A stretch of 64,000 nucleotides of DNA from Simmondsia chinensis (taxonomy: Eukaryota > Streptophyta > Magnoliopsida > Caryophyllales > Simmondsiaceae). The stretch covers positions 23,273,172 to 23,337,171 of the forward strand of contig JAGTTD010000008.1 of assembly GCA_018398585.1 (NCBI GenBank). The letters are read 5' to 3'. Under the pieces are notes generated by a model. That model worked only from the letters and a program-made list of their open reading frames with translations. It had not been told where the DNA came from and ran no database searches. This document shows, one piece after another, positions 1-11,809 of this stretch (position 1 is its first letter; every line of letters begins with the position of its first letter). The position numbers were made by a program, and so were the translations under genes.

Positions 1-377
1 TTCTCTATGTATAGGCATGTGTTTAGGTGATTCAATGGTGCGGGTGCACAAAACCTTTATTTATTTGATTGGAAGTGAGAATTTGAGGAGATTCTGTAGC
101 ATGAAATCCTATTCACTATCACTTGTGCGTTGCTTGAGTAATTCCTATTAGTTGATACAAGGTTAATAAAATTCTATAACGAGTTTTGAAGTTTAATCAT
201 CTAAATTCATGGAATTGGAGAATGTTCTAGATGATTTAATCTTGTCTTGAATTGTAATATAGGTGTTAATCTCAGAAAACATGGTAAAGGTTGGGAAAGT
301 TGGGGTAGTTGGTCACTGTAGTCTTTACATTAAATCAGATGCTTTGCTCGAGGACTACCAAAGGTTAGGTGTGGGGG
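1..377 (+). mobile_element. 3' internal end of an Athila/Tat-like Gypsy element
   Basis: Non-coding sequence that ends in a G-rich polypurine tract (about 366-377) directly before a TG-starting LTR. The phrase 'ctcgaggactaccaaagg' followed by the GTGTGGGGG tract resembles the 3' untranslated end of plant Athila/Tat elements, where a 'gaggac..agcaa' phrase precedes the polypurine tract. A matching arrangement (GATGACAAGCAAGG, then TTGGGGGA) occurs at 58,859-58,888. I see no convincing coding sequence here. The lineage is inferred from this layout alone. Confidence 0.45.
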
Positions 378-1577
378 TGTTGATGCATCTCATATTTACG
401 CATCTTTTAATTGTTATTTTAATTATTTTGCACCTATTTAATTATAATTCTACACTCATTTTTGCAATTTTTATGTTTAGTAGGTTTGAAATTAAAGTTT
501 TGAAAATTGTCAAATTTTGGTGCAAATAAGTCAAATTCGATGCGTAAACAATTAAATTAAGTCAATTCAGATTCAGGACAAGAACATAAAAGCTCGACCT
601 GCACCGTTATAGTGCCCGAGCCGCACTGTTCATCATCCCCTACCTCCAGCCCAACACTGGCCCAGCCCACCGACAGTCTCTGTTCTCAGCCGCTCTCCGT
701 CACCGTCTTTGAACTTCTCCTCTTTCCCTTTCCCTTTCTCTCTTTTCAGATCTTTTTTATTTTTATCTTTCTTTCTTTTTTTCATTAAATTGGAACGAGA
801 GCGAAATTAGCGTGGAGTTCAACATGAGTTTGTTCAACTTCTTCTTCACTGGATCATCCTTGATGGAGAGCTAACTTGCTCTCTGGGGTTAGATGAAATC
901 TTAGCCTTTACTTTTGTTTATTTTTAATTCGGGTTAATTTGATTGTTTACATGAATTGCTCGATTGAGATAAATACTTTGAAGCATTATATTTTTATTGT
1001 TTATTCAATTGATATGATTATTGAATTTGTAACTTTTAATTGCTCATATTGATATTTATAAATTAATTCTTTGTGCTTGTAGCCTTAGGATTAATTAATA
1101 AAGCAATAGTATTAACTGAATTGTTAATTAAAGCCTATTTTTCCTATGCTTTAGTTAGATAGGGTCAATACATGATAATTAATAATACGTTAGGTAGAGC
1201 CTATTTTCCTTATGCTTTAGTTAGATAGGGTTAATACGCAATACTAACAATATTACCTTAGTAGGTTGAAGCTTGTAGCCTAAACCTCTACCCGTGTAAT
1301 AATTAGTAATCCCAAGTTAAAAGTTAACGCGAAAGTAATTGACTAACGATGGATTCGAAAACCTAGGTTCCAATTTAATACACTTTTAAATTAGAAGTAG
1401 ATTACATTAGTTTAATTGTTGCTTCCTTAGGTTAATAAATACAAAAACCTCTCAATTTTATTCAAATCAATTTAAGTCATAGAGTAAATTAAAGCATTCT
1501 TAGTCCCTGTGGTTCGACACTCTCTCGCCCATCATTTCAATTTAGGTCTGTTTAATAGATAGAGTTTTAAAATAAAT
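378..1577 (+). repeat. LTR of an Athila/Tat-like Gypsy element (3' boundary approximate)
   Basis: The LTR starts with TGTTGATGCATCTCATATTT right after the polypurine tract. The start of a second LTR at 58,889 aligns with it (both contain CTCATATTT). Near the end lies 'agtccctgtggttcgac' (1,502-1,518), a phrase typical of the U5 part of Athila/Tat LTRs. The interior holds a CT-rich leader-like tract at 715-790 and a local 40-bp duplication at 1,132-1,237. I could not define the 3' boundary because no second LTR or target duplication is visible, so 1,577 is only where the next coding remnant begins. Confidence 0.45.
1132..1237 (+). repeat. 40-bp direct duplication inside the LTR
   Basis: Two near-identical 40-bp copies, 1,132-1,171 and 1,198-1,237, start AGCCTATTTT, contain ATGCTTTAGTTAGATAGGG and end AATAC. 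They are offset by 66 bp and differ at only a few positions. A similar duplicated block, with a different sequence, lies in the second Athila-like LTR at 59,850-60,060. Confidence 0.7.
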
Positions 1578-1578
1578 T

Positions 1579-2079
1579 TTGATTGACGTAGAAAAACATA
1601 TCAGTATTCAAACTAGTGGTTATCATTTAAAAAGATCTTTGGGAAAATATAAAAGGAAAAAACATTCAAGACGGATTCCAATTTGCCACAAATGCAGAAA
1701 ACCTGGCCATTTTATGAGAAATTGCAAAAAGAATCAACCAATAACGCTAAAGGAAAGTCAACATATCATAGATCTATCTAATACAGCCTTAGAAATTGCA
1801 AAGAACAATTCTGAAATTCAAAAGGACACAGAAGCTAAAAGCTTATCAACTAATCTAACTCACACAGAAAAAAAAAAAAAAAGCTTAACCTCTAATTCAA
1901 CTGCAAAATTATATCATCATAAAAGAATACAGCCCAAAGATCAAGAATTTAATGAATCCGAATCAGGTTTAACCTTACCAGATTCAGAAGTACTTCTCAG
2001 AACCCTGATGTTAATTATGACAAATTGCGAAAACTTGTCTTTAGTCCGAAACAAATCATTGCATTTTGGTTTAAAGTGA
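1579..2079 (+). pseudogene. CCHC zinc-knuckle protein remnant, retroelement or pararetrovirus-like
   Basis: The reading frame is 166 codons. Residues about 20-35 are very basic (KRSLGKYKRKKHSRR). They are followed at residues 36-49 by a complete zinc knuckle of the form C-x2-C-x4-H-x4-C (CHKCRKPGHFMRNC), the nucleic-acid-binding motif of Gag and of plant pararetrovirus coat proteins. The rest is polar and low in complexity. No LTR, primer site or reverse transcriptase is visible nearby, so I cannot say which kind of element this is. Downstream frames (2,260-4,390) look like parts of the same element, broken by stops and frameshifts. The knuckle is certain. The assignment is inference. Confidence 0.45.
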
Positions 2080-2259
2080 ATTTCCTAAAACTTCAAAAAA
2101 AATTTACGTTACAAAATTCCCTTTTTAAAACTCTATTACAAATTTGCAAAGCCGAGTACAATTTCAAAACTAAAAACAGTTCTAACATCCTTTCAAAATT
2201 ACTTTTTACAAAACCCTTCTTTCAGGGATTATCTTCGAACAGATATTCTGATTTTTTAT

Positions 2260-2667
2260 TTGCAGGAAATAAAGATAGATAAAGGCAAAGGGACGATTCA
2301 ATCCGCAGAAGATTGTGCAATGCCTCTCAAATCCCATTCCCACTCTTCTCCAATAAAAAATACGCTCACTATCAAAGAATGTCCTCCTCAAAAAACCCCA
2401 ACACAATCTTCTAGTCAACCTCTTGAACAATCACTTCAAATTAGCCAATATGTTACAAAACCCCAAATGGAACACATACTAGTTACAAGACAAAAAGAAC
2501 CTCTGTCTCTCGACAACATCAAAAATCTAGTCAAGAATATTTTTCCAAAAAATTTCCATTGGCTTCCTGATGATATTCAGAAAACCCGGGAATTTTATGA
2601 ACTTATTTTGATCGATACTGGATCTGTTCAGACTAAACATCACAAGGGTGATAATGAACAAATCTAA
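2260..2667 (+). pseudogene. Retroelement/pararetrovirus-like ORF fragment
   Basis: An open frame of 135 codons. Its N-terminal half is rich in Ser, Pro, Gln and Thr. Its C-terminal half (about residues 90-130) is more ordered and aromatic (FPKNFHWLPDD, then FYELILIDTGSV). It resembles uncharacterised plant proteins that I associate with pararetrovirus-like or Gypsy-like elements, but I cannot name the family. The frame ends shortly before the related tract at 2,752 and probably belonged to the same protein. No catalytic motif is visible. Confidence 0.35.
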
Positions 2668-2751
2668 TTCTCAAGCTGCAAAATCAAAAATATTTTACAC
2701 CTTAAAGATTTTGATTAAGGTTTCTACAGACCATAACAATTTTCAAAATTC

Positions 2752-3402
2752 TTTACTCCAGAAACTTATAGTTATCAGGATTACATGACAGCTTGGTTCA
2801 AAATTTTTCTTCTTCAACCATTTGATCATACTTGGTTCTTCCAAATTACAAACAAATCTTAAGAATTTCCAACATGGTTTTACGAATGGTGGCATTCTTT
2901 TGGAAGCACAATTGATACTCACCCTACTATGGCAAAAGATTTACTTGATATTTATTCAAACTATTCACAAGATGAACCACTAGATTCAATTTTACATTTT
3001 CATTCAATTTTCCAAATTCCTTGGATCTTTTGCTGGTCCTATGCCCATAACCAATATTTAAACCAACCCTATCCTCTTTCATTGGTTAGGGAATACAAAG
3101 TTAAATGGTGGGATAATTTTGTTTTCAACGAACACTACACCCCCAAGACTTTTCTAAAATACCCAAAACAACATTTTCAAAGGTTTGATTTGGAATTTCA
3201 AAACATTTCAGAAGTTTCGACATTACTTTCTAACTTGACAATATCAGATTCAAAATCCGATACCCCTTCAACTCCAAGTGATGATTCTCTTACTCTTACT
3301 ACCAAAGATACATCCTTTCAGCAAACTCAAGTCTCTGATATTAAATCCCTCCAAAACCAATTACAACAAAGAAATGATGAATATATCAACGTTAGGCATT
3401 GA
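2752..3402 (+). pseudogene. Continuation of the retroelement-like ORF, aromatic-rich
   Basis: One frame runs from about 2,752 to 3,402 with a stop at about 2,860. It is notable for regularly spaced aromatic residues: YQDYMTAWFKIF, FPTWFYEWWHSFG, IPWIFCWSY and VKWWDNF. After about residue 100 of the ATG-started part (2,929) it becomes Ser/Thr/Asp-rich and then Gln-rich (about 3,340-3,390), which could form a short coiled coil. The aromatic pattern suggests a structured virion-like or movement-protein-associated domain. This is inference, and I do not recognise a named Pfam family with certainty. Confidence 0.35.
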
Positions 3403-3599
3403 ATTCTTGTTTTACAAAACAAATTGATTGCCAAACAAAGTCACCAAATTGGAGTAACTTTTCTTTAACTTATGATTTCACAAAACCAAGGATTTTCTTC
3501 TTTCCTCAAAAATTCCTCAGCTATTTACCTCAAGATGTTGCTACCCATATTGCCCTTGTCACTCAATGCACTAACAATAGACTTCTGATAAAGATCCAA

Positions 3600-4500
3600 C
3601 AACTTCTCTAAGATTTAGCCAACAATGAAATCAATATTCTTGGCCTAACCTACCGATGGTTTACCTTTTACCATTTTTAAGCAGACTGTAAACAAACTCA
3701 AAAATGCCTCAATCCACCAGACTTTAGGGGTGATTGCCCTTGCCATCTCACCTATTCAATTGTACGAGGCTGCATTGACATGGATATCTAAGATCCAATG
3801 ACCCTTATCCACGAAGGCCAACAAATTTTCCTCACTCCCTAAAAACTTTTGGATTATGGATTCCTATCCCAGTTGATTTTTACAAAACCTAACCAAGCAG
3901 ATCAATTTGGCAGAAAGCACAAATATGTAGTACAAAAAAATTTTCAAGATGGTGTCACTTCTATTGAAATTATGATTCAATCAAAGGCTATAGAATTCTA
4001 TAGCATTTATACTATCCCTACTCAACATAGGATGCTCGTTTACAGATCACCTATTAGGCGTTCTCTCCTTCCTTCAGATTGTCCATGGCCATGTTCTAAC
4101 AATTCCATATCAAAGCAAATTCGACATAGAAGAGCAAGGGAAAATGTTAATATTATTGTCAACCTCGATATCACCATAGCAAAAAACTAGAATGTTTTTG
4201 GCAACTTCCATGTCTCGGAAGATTTTACTCAAAAAATTATTTCTTTCAATAAAAATTTTGATGTCCCCTTTCATGTTGAAACTAAGCAAAACCTTTTACT
4301 TGAAAAATATGAAGAACATTCAAATTCTCAGTCATAATTCTCAAGGCACACTTAAAACCCCTTCCAAATCTCATCCTCAAAAGGCCTCAACCTAAAATTC
4401 TTCTACAAAATCCAAATCAAAAATTTCAAAAGAACTCTTAACTCAACTCCTTCAACAAATCTAGAATTCTTCCTCTGAAGATGAAGATGAAGAAGTTAGT
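3600..4500 (+). pseudogene. Distal, broken part of the same retroelement-like coding tract
   Basis: Short frames (3,849-4,190 and 4,192-4,395, plus fragments from 3,600) continue the same coding style with frequent frameshifts. Visible segments include FYSIYTIPTQHRMLVYRSP, and, before the tract ends, an acidic stretch encoded by GAAGATGAAGATGAAGAAG (about 4,477-4,495). No aspartic protease or reverse transcriptase motif follows, so the enzymatic part is missing or lay outside this copy. I see nothing readable between about 4,500 and 4,660. Confidence 0.3.
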
Positions 4501-4743
4501 TCCGGTCAACGTGAGTCATTCAATTTGTTTTGATATCTCCAGACAACAAAGACAAATTCAATACACGTTAGGCACTAGAAGACAAAAGTTGCATAGTATG
4601 CATTAATAATTCAATAAAGGACGGATGAAAAATTCAAAACTTGCACAGTGCTGCTCATAATTGCATAAGCTGACAGAAGACGTGCTGAATTTCAAAGGCT
4701 CAAATTATCATCCGGTTACTGTGCGGACTTCAAAATTCTCATT

Positions 4744-5656
4744 TCAATTCCGGGGTGACGGATTTGTATATGTTTGTATTATAAACAGGCTCGGCATAAG
4801 GATTTTCATCAAAACAAACAAATTTAGGGACAGGAGCGAAAGCAATAACAAGATCTTCATCGCTGTCATCACATTCAAGCTCCCTTCCAATTTCATCAAT
4901 TCACTCGTCAACGGAATCTTCACTCCCATCGTCATGTTTAAGATTCTTTCGATTTCATCATTTCAAGGATAGGAGCAAAAGCACTAATTGGATCTTCATC
5001 CCTATCATCACGTTCAAGCTCCCCTTCAATTTCATCAATTCACTAGTCAACGGGATCGTCATCCCCATCGTCATGTTCAAGCTCCTTTTGATTTCATCAA
5101 TTTGGTTGTCGTCTTCATATTTGGCCCCATATTCCTGATCTCTATCATCATAAGCAGCACTAACAAATACTCCGTTATAATCATCACCTTGTTCTACATA
5201 TTGCATCACATGATTAGATCGTGATATTGCGCATCCTTCACTAGCGATACTCATAGCTTGCCCGCTATGATACTAGATGCATGAACTCGACCCACTTCAG
5301 AATTAGATGAATTTGAGTTATTGTCGTGACATTCAAATAATAGAGTTGGACGAACCGGATTATGAGCATTAGTCAAATAATTTAGGGGAATATTTGGACC
5401 AACCCCATACCCCATGCAAGACATAAGAAATTGCATCACAAGTAAGGCTGAGATTCAACAAAGGACAACAAATTTGAGTAAGGCAATAGATACATATAAG
5501 TTGAGTGATGTAAGGGTGGGCGATCTCCCTAACTTTCAGTGAATCGTCAATGGGAAGATCAAACATTTGATGCTTGTGCGCAAAAAGAATACTCCATTTT
5601 ACTTTGAAATTAACATTGACTTGGTCAATATTGCAATACTCACGAAACAAATTCAT
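4744..5656 (-). pseudogene. Minus-strand coding remnant with tandem acidic repeats, function unknown
   Basis: Several overlapping minus-strand frames (5,656-5,369, 5,439-5,251, 5,254-4,958 and 4,935-4,744) look like one protein broken by frameshifts. The first begins MNLFREYCNIDQVNVNFKVK. A later stretch is acidic (YDDRDQEYGAKYEDDNQIDE). A 139-bp direct repeat (4,832-4,970 and 4,971 to about 5,105) encodes, in one frame, an acidic segment reading ELERDDRDEDPISAFAPI and a diverged copy. The design (ordered N-terminus, then an acidic linker) resembles the N-terminal region of plant MULE transposases, but no transposase core is present. A candidate promoter lies upstream at about 6,180-6,220. 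Confidence 0.3.
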
Positions 5657-5659
5657 TAA

Positions 5660-8529
5660 TTCTTTAAAATTTACATCTTACATAATAAACATCATATTGC
5701 TATAACCCCGTATATTTTTTATATGCTCGCCATTTTTCTCAGCGATTCCACCCCTGACACATAATATAGAATATGTCAAAGAAGCCATTTCTTGACAAAA
5801 ATAATAGTTAAATAAAGTTCAATGCAGGTAGAATAAATAACATTTAAACAACAATAACCTAAGTGAAACGTATTCAACATAAATCCTGACAAACAAAAAA
5901 GTAAAAAAGAACCTAAAAACCTAAATGACTATTAACTACGATATAACCATATGTATTTTTATAACTAGAGAAAAAAAAGAAAAAAAAATTATTGCAGTTA
6001 TAAAACTCTTTTGAAGAAACGCAGTGGCGCTCAAATAACACAGGCAATGGTGACCTAAAACAACCGTCGGTGTGCAAAGAGGAAGGATGGCGGCAGCGTG
6101 CGATGCAACGGGCGAGGACGGTGTGAATGCGAGCGACGGCGGTGTGCGAGTCGCGAAGCGGTGTCGTTTGGTTGCTGCGTGAGAAGTGGGGCGCGTGCAG
6201 AGATTCAGGGTTTATATACGCCTCTAAAACTTCGTCATGGAGACGTGTTTTATTTTAAAAAAACCCCGTTCCCGTGACTCCGTTTAGTCACTTAACAGCA
6301 TCGCCATGACGCTGTTTACATTTACTGTTGGCGTGTCCTTGTGAAGTGGATAAAATTAAATATAACCGCATGGCAAAGATGCAGTTTACTTTGTGTTATT
6401 GATAGAACCACGCCACCCTCCACATGGACCGGCATGTCCATATGTAGACCATGAAAGTAATTATTTTTCTAGAATTTTCATTTTCTCATAATATTTCAGG
6501 GAACTGGCTCTATTTTTCAGGAGTTTTTATTCCTAAGGCAATAAGTGTTATTGTTAAGGTAATAATGTGATTTGTTGTGAATAATAGCCACAAGATCCAA
6601 TAAATTGCCTATCTAATAACACTTTTGTGTTGCTCATATCATTATCCTATTTTGATATTGACAAGGAGATTAAAAACTTCCATAAGAGGAACAGCTGGGT
6701 AAGTGGGGTTCGAGCCCAAATATGGTATGTAGTGAAATGTTGGCGGGAATTTTAACCACCAAACTAACTCGAAAAGCTTGTATAAAGCAATATTTTCAAG
6801 ATATTTACTCACTGATTTTAAACTTTTATAAGTTTATTCAAGTTGATGATTCATATTTATTTAATTATAATGTATAGTCATTTATGTTCTATTGACGAAA
6901 AAAGCTGGTCTTTCATTTTTAAAGCTTTACCTAGTGTCAGTCATTTTATGGGGACCAATTTTATCATTGTGAATGGTGATGAATTACTTTAAATGCAAAA
7001 AAGATGAGCAAATGATTTGATCAAACATATAAATGGTAGTGTTTAGAACTTCACTTGTGATTATCGGTAAAATATCTCTCAACTGAGTTTCAAGACTAAA
7101 GAGATTCTCCAACTAATGGAGATTAGTTTAAAGATGGGAATCCCATTTGGATTCATATGTTGACTTCATAGGTTTTAGGGGTCGGGCCAAAAGCCCATCA
7201 TCATGGCTGGCAAATTCAAAAGAAAATGATAGAATGGTTCCCTTTCTTATGGTGATATTAAGCGTGCCAGGGTGAATTTAAATGTCAGTAGCCTTACACT
7301 CGAGGAGAGTATTGAGACCTTCGTATATGAGTATTGTTAAAATATCTCAAATTGAAGTTAGCTAAGTAAAGAGATTTATTGATAAACCTATGGGGTCACA
7401 CTATCTAATGTCAAATAGTTTCCGGATGAAACATCACTCCGATAAGGATCTTATGTGTTCCAACTCCTGTGAATTTGGCTTGAGAGCAAGCATTTATTTA
7501 CAACTTACCAGTGTAACTAACTTGGATATTTTATTCCATGCGATTAATGTCGTGATCATGCAGATTATAACCAATAACAAGCTCAAAAGTGTTGAGCATA
7601 GGGTAATATCCAAACGAGAAGGGCCAAGAATTTCAGCTGCACTTATCTTCACAGGGTTATTCTCGTCTCCAACGGTATATGCCCCACTTAGTTAGTTGAT
7701 CACACCAGAAAATCCAGCTCTCTACAAGGAATTCACTCTTGGCAATTTCTTTACTCATTTCTTTTCCCGGCCAATCCATGAAACTCAATTTGTGTATTTT
7801 AAGGTGCCAAATCCACAAGAAAAACAACGGTCCATTGCAAAAAGACTCCCACCAAAATGAGGCCTAATAAGGATATGCGGGGTCTACCAAACACCAAAAT
7901 CTCCAGATAATCTCTATCTCAGAGTGAGTTTGTGTCTATGGCTTCAATGTATATCTGAAAACCAAAAATGTTCCCATAATTAAGTATGTTTTATTAATAA
8001 TAGTGGAACATGAGTGTATTTTAAATGCAATGAGAATTGTTGTGTTATTATTTGTTCAAGTGTTCAAAGGACATTATTTTTTTATAAGAATGTGAATATT
8101 GTCAATGGCATAGGGTTATTTTTGAGTTCATGTTTTGAGATAAATGACTTAGGTGAGCCGATCTGACACTTGGAGTAAAACTCAATAGATCAATTAAGTG
8201 TTTGACTCTTTTAAATCCTATTATATTGAAAAAATCATCAAAAGGTTTGATCATTCTATGGCCAATAAATTAAGAAAACTCATAACTAATTTTAAGTTAA
8301 AAGAGAACGGAGATGATAATGAGTCACGGGTGGAGTAAGCCAAGATAATAGGTAGCATTATCTTCTTTATGAAATGCATTTGCCCTAATAGAGCACATGT
8401 TGTCAATAAATTTAACCACCATACTCATTGTTTGCTTGTGTTCTTTGTTTGTCTATGTTACCGTCTAGAAAAAGGAAACAAATGTGTTTAATGGGACTTA
8501 CTACGATGAAGTCTAATTAAGCTAGGGTC
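5660..8529. other. Non-coding stretch, no feature recognised
   Basis: Apart from the candidate TATA box, I see no coding region, LTR pair or terminal repeat. The longest frame (7,390-7,695, plus strand) has no recognisable motif. The stretch ends at the GATAC target duplication of Copia copy A. Confidence 0.4.
6180..6220 (-). promoter_or_regulatory. Candidate minus-strand TATA box
   Basis: Read on the minus strand, GTATATAAACCC (around 6,211-6,218) sits between GC-rich flanks. It would place a start site near 6,180, about 0.5 kb upstream of the minus-strand frame that starts at 5,656. The surrounding 6,040-6,260 is unusually CpG-rich for this window. This is only a motif match. Confidence 0.22.
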
Positions 8530-8534
8530 GATAC

Positions 8535-10008
8535 TATAGGCGCTAAAGGCCATTTATATTGTAGTTTTCATGATAATAATCATTTAGTGAGTCATTGTGC
8601 TTAAATCGTTCTAATCTTGTTTGTAAGTGACTCATAAGAAAGTTAGGAAAAATCAAAGCTAATCATGTAGACACCAAGCTTTTTAAGATGATGAATCAAG
8701 AGGAAGAGAGATCAAAGTTGAAGAAAAGATTCATCCAAAATGAAGAGAACAAGATCCGAATCCAAGCGCCTTAAGCCATTTTTTTTTTAATTTTCTAGAA
8801 CTTAGGATTGTGTTATATCACTTGAGTTAATATCTCAATTTTAAAATGTGGTGCTCTAACAAAAAATATTTTTGAAATATTTTTGAAATTTAACTTCCAA
8901 ATGTCTTTTGAAAAATACTCAAGTCAAGCCAATCAAATTTGTCAATAAAAATATTATTCAAAATTAGTATTATGAAAAGCTTGCTCAATTTTAACAAGAT
9001 CAAATTTTAATAGGGTGATTTATTAGAGCTTGATTGAATCAATCAATTTTTCAAATGAATGAGCAAAATCATAGAAATTAATTCAAAAATTAAGCTATAT
9101 GGTAATGAATCAATCAATAAATTTTACTCAGCTAATATGAAGATTGATCAATCAATCATGCTAATTGGTTAAAAACGTTTAAATCCACCAAGGCATGCTA
9201 CATGTCGACACAAATAAGGGATGTATTGACAAACAGACATATAGTAGCCCTTTGGAGCTTCTGTGTGTCGACACATAGCCTAAGAAAGGCTCCAAACAGT
9301 TATTTTTTACTTGATTTTTTTCCTAATCGTTTTTCTTACATTTTGGACGTCCCCTGTGCTCTCATTTGTCTACAAATTGGGCTTAAATGCTTTGGTTTAA
9401 ATCATCCAATACTCTCTAAGCATTCTTTGATTTAAAAGCTCTTACTCTGTGGAGCTTTAACGTTTTAATTTCGAATTTCGTTAAAAGTTTTTCTTATGCT
9501 TCACTAGTTCTATTTATTGGTCATCATTGATCTCAATTGGCATATTCTTAGCTTTGGTTAAGCTTGATCTATTGTCAGTTCATAGTTGAAAGAGTAAAGA
9601 GTTTCATTACTTCAATTCTTCCATTGCTTTATTTCAATATCTTATTGTAAAGCTTGGATCCTGAGCTTACTGTTACTAAAGGGTTGGTTGTAAAGGTTGG
9701 CTCTTGAGCCTATGTACAAAAAGACCGTTGTAAAGGTTGGATCTTGAGCCTGGTTTTAAAAAGGATCATCAAGCTTAGTTAAAGCCTCAAGTGACGAAGA
9801 GTAGTCACTTGAAGAGTGGACTAGCTTCCGGTTTGGAAATAAACGACTATAAAAATCGTTGTGCATCGTTTTACTCTTGCCTCTATCTTTTTCATTTTAT
9901 ATTCATTGTCTAGATTTCAATTCAATTTTTGGTTTTTAAAGTTTAATTTTTCACTTATCATGATAGAACCTAATTCACTCCTCTCTTAGGTTGCTCTTTG
10001 GGCCTTCA
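8535..10008 (+). repeat. 5' LTR of Copia copy A (1,474 bp)
   Basis: Homologous along its length to 16,926-18,376, 19,915-21,349, 25,122-26,439 and 37,755-39,181. It contains GTCGACACA half-palindromes (about 9,204 and 9,269) upstream of the transcribed part, a cap-proximal phrase CATCCAATACTCTCTAAGCA (about 9,403), and three copies of TGTAAAGGTTGGATC..GAGCCT at 9,645, 9,689 and 9,729. It ends GGCCTTCA. Confidence 0.92.
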
Positions 10009-10023
10009 ATTAGTATCAGAGCT
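10009..10023 (+). other. Primer binding site, Copia copy A
   Basis: TAGTATCAGAGC at 10,011-10,022 follows the LTR end after two bases. It differs by one base from TGGTATCAGAGC, the site complementary to the 3' end of plant initiator-Met tRNA. Confidence 0.85.
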
Positions 10024-10065
10024 ATTGCTTTTACCTTTTTGGTCTAATAAGCTTAGAGTGATCCT

Positions 10066-11790
10066 ATGGCAACATTCACTCCTATCTTGGCCAAGGGTCA
10101 ATCTACCAACAAGCCTCTTCTTTTTTATGGGAAGAATTTCCCCTACTGGAAGCTTTGAATAAGACTTTATATTACTTCCATTGATTTTGTTTTATGGCTT
10201 ATAACAAAAAATGGTGATCATGTACCTTCAAAAAACTAGGAGAAAAAACTATTGAAAAAGAGGAAAATTATACAAGATGATAAAGAAAAACTTGCAAAAA
10301 ATGTAAAAGATCATTATCGATTATTGTGTGCTATAGTCTCAAATGTCTTCAATCATATGTCAGATTGTCAATCAGTAAAAGAGATTTGGGACAAGCCAGA
10401 GGTCACCTATGAAGGTATGGATCAAGTGAAGTATTCAAAAATAAACATGTTGGTAAATTCCTACAAGTGTTTTAAAATGAAAGTGGAGGAAATCAATTAA
10501 AGAAATGTACACAAGATTTTTTTAACATTATTAAGCAACTCCGAGCTCTTGGAAAATGTATTCAAATGAGGCGCAAGTTATTAAAATCCTTGATGTCTTC
10601 TGATTTCATGGCAAGGTAAGGTTACCGCTATTCGCGAAGCATATAACCTCTCTACCTATAAACTTGATCAATCAATTTGAAATCTCATGACCCATGAGAT
10701 TAACACCGAAGAATTCAAGGAAGAAGAAAAACAAAAGAAAAGTAAAGACATACCATTTAAATCATCTGTAAGTCACGAAAGTGAAGAAAGTGATGACGAA
10801 GTTGTTATGTTGGCAAAAACATTTTACAAACATCTTGAAAAGAAAAGGTTTACGAAAAATTTTAAAAAGGGTTCATCTTATTCGAAAGATGGACTAACTT
10901 GCTATGAGTGTGGAGAAGCCGAACTTATTAGCAGGGATTTCCCAAGCCAAAAAATCGGAATTCCTTTCACAGATTCAAAAAGAAGAACAAAGAGGAATAA
11001 CAGAAGAAAGAAGTTGCGGCTCAGGGAGATTGTGATGATGATTCCGATGAAGAAAGTGAAGACGAAGTGGCCAACGTTTGTCTCATCGCCATTGATGATG
11101 ATAGAATTGAAGAAGATGAGGTAACCAATCTATCCTGGGATGAACTTCTTGTTGATTTTCATGATTTGTATTTGAAATATAAAAAATTAAAAAAATGACA
11201 TAGTGCTTTCATAAAGAGTCTTGAAAATACGGGCTTATAAAGAATCAAAACACAGTTTATTGCTAGAACTTGAAAATAAATCATTAAAGAAAAAGAACGA
11301 GTCCTTAAATGATGAAATTATAAAATTAACCAATGAACAATCTCTGGAAGAAACACATGATATTTTTAAAGAAAATAAAAAGGAAAAATCCACGGAAGAT
11401 GAATGACACTTGTAGGCGAATGAGTCTTTAAAATAAAGAGTGGAAGAACTTTAGAAAATCTCAAACAAATTTTTCAAAGGGTAAGAAATACTTAACTAAA
11501 TTCTCTCATCTAATAAACCAGTCTATAACAAAGAAGGAATTAGTTATAATGGAAATGTTCAGAAGAAAATTTTGAATGCTCTTTTTGTTAAGGCCTCTTC
11601 ACCTCCAACAAACTCTATGAGATGCCACTATTATGGTGACCATAGGCATATCATTTACCAATGTCCTTTCAAAAGGAATTTGAGAAAGAGAAAAATGGTT
11701 TGGGTCCTAAAAGGATCTCGACCACCTAATGTCAAGGCTAACAACAAAGGACACAAGAAAATTTGTGTACCTAAAAGCGTTTAAATTGTG
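10066..11790 (+). pseudogene. gag: Copia gag (UBN2-type), copy A
   Basis: Gag is the capsid protein that packages element RNA. The start ATG at 10,066 (MATFTPILAKGQ) matches the start at 26,498 in copy B. The capsid-like part includes ITSIDFVLWLITKNGDH, and later HYRLLCAIVSNVFNHMSDCQ, in which the ALS..F..V... pattern of UBN2-type Gag can be seen. The zinc knuckle at about 10,900 is broken: CYECGEAE retains the first two Cys, but the His and the last Cys are lost. Lys/Glu-rich coiled-coil sequence follows (11,221-11,406). A second Cys/His motif (CHYYGDHRHIIYQC) appears at about 11,615. In-frame stops occur early (10,158) and throughout. Confidence 0.8.
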
Positions 11791-11809
11791 ATATGTATGT
11801 ATGAAAATT

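Noticed and set aside
6694..6717. GGTTCGAGCCC matches a Pol III B-box and could mark a tRNA gene or SINE
   Set aside because: The only A-box-like sequence overlaps it, there is no cloverleaf, and no tail or target duplication is visible.
8535..8540. Copia copy A LTRs starting TA instead of TG, considered as a novel terminus type
   Set aside because: Copy B and the solo LTR of the same family start TG. Since both copy A LTRs share the change, it most likely arose before or at insertion as a single mutation, not a new class.
9197..9290. Regularly spaced GTCGACAC palindromes, considered as a CRISPR-like array
   Set aside because: They vary in sequence, lack spacers of even length, occur in LTRs of a plant retrotransposon, and CRISPR is not expected in a plant nucleus.
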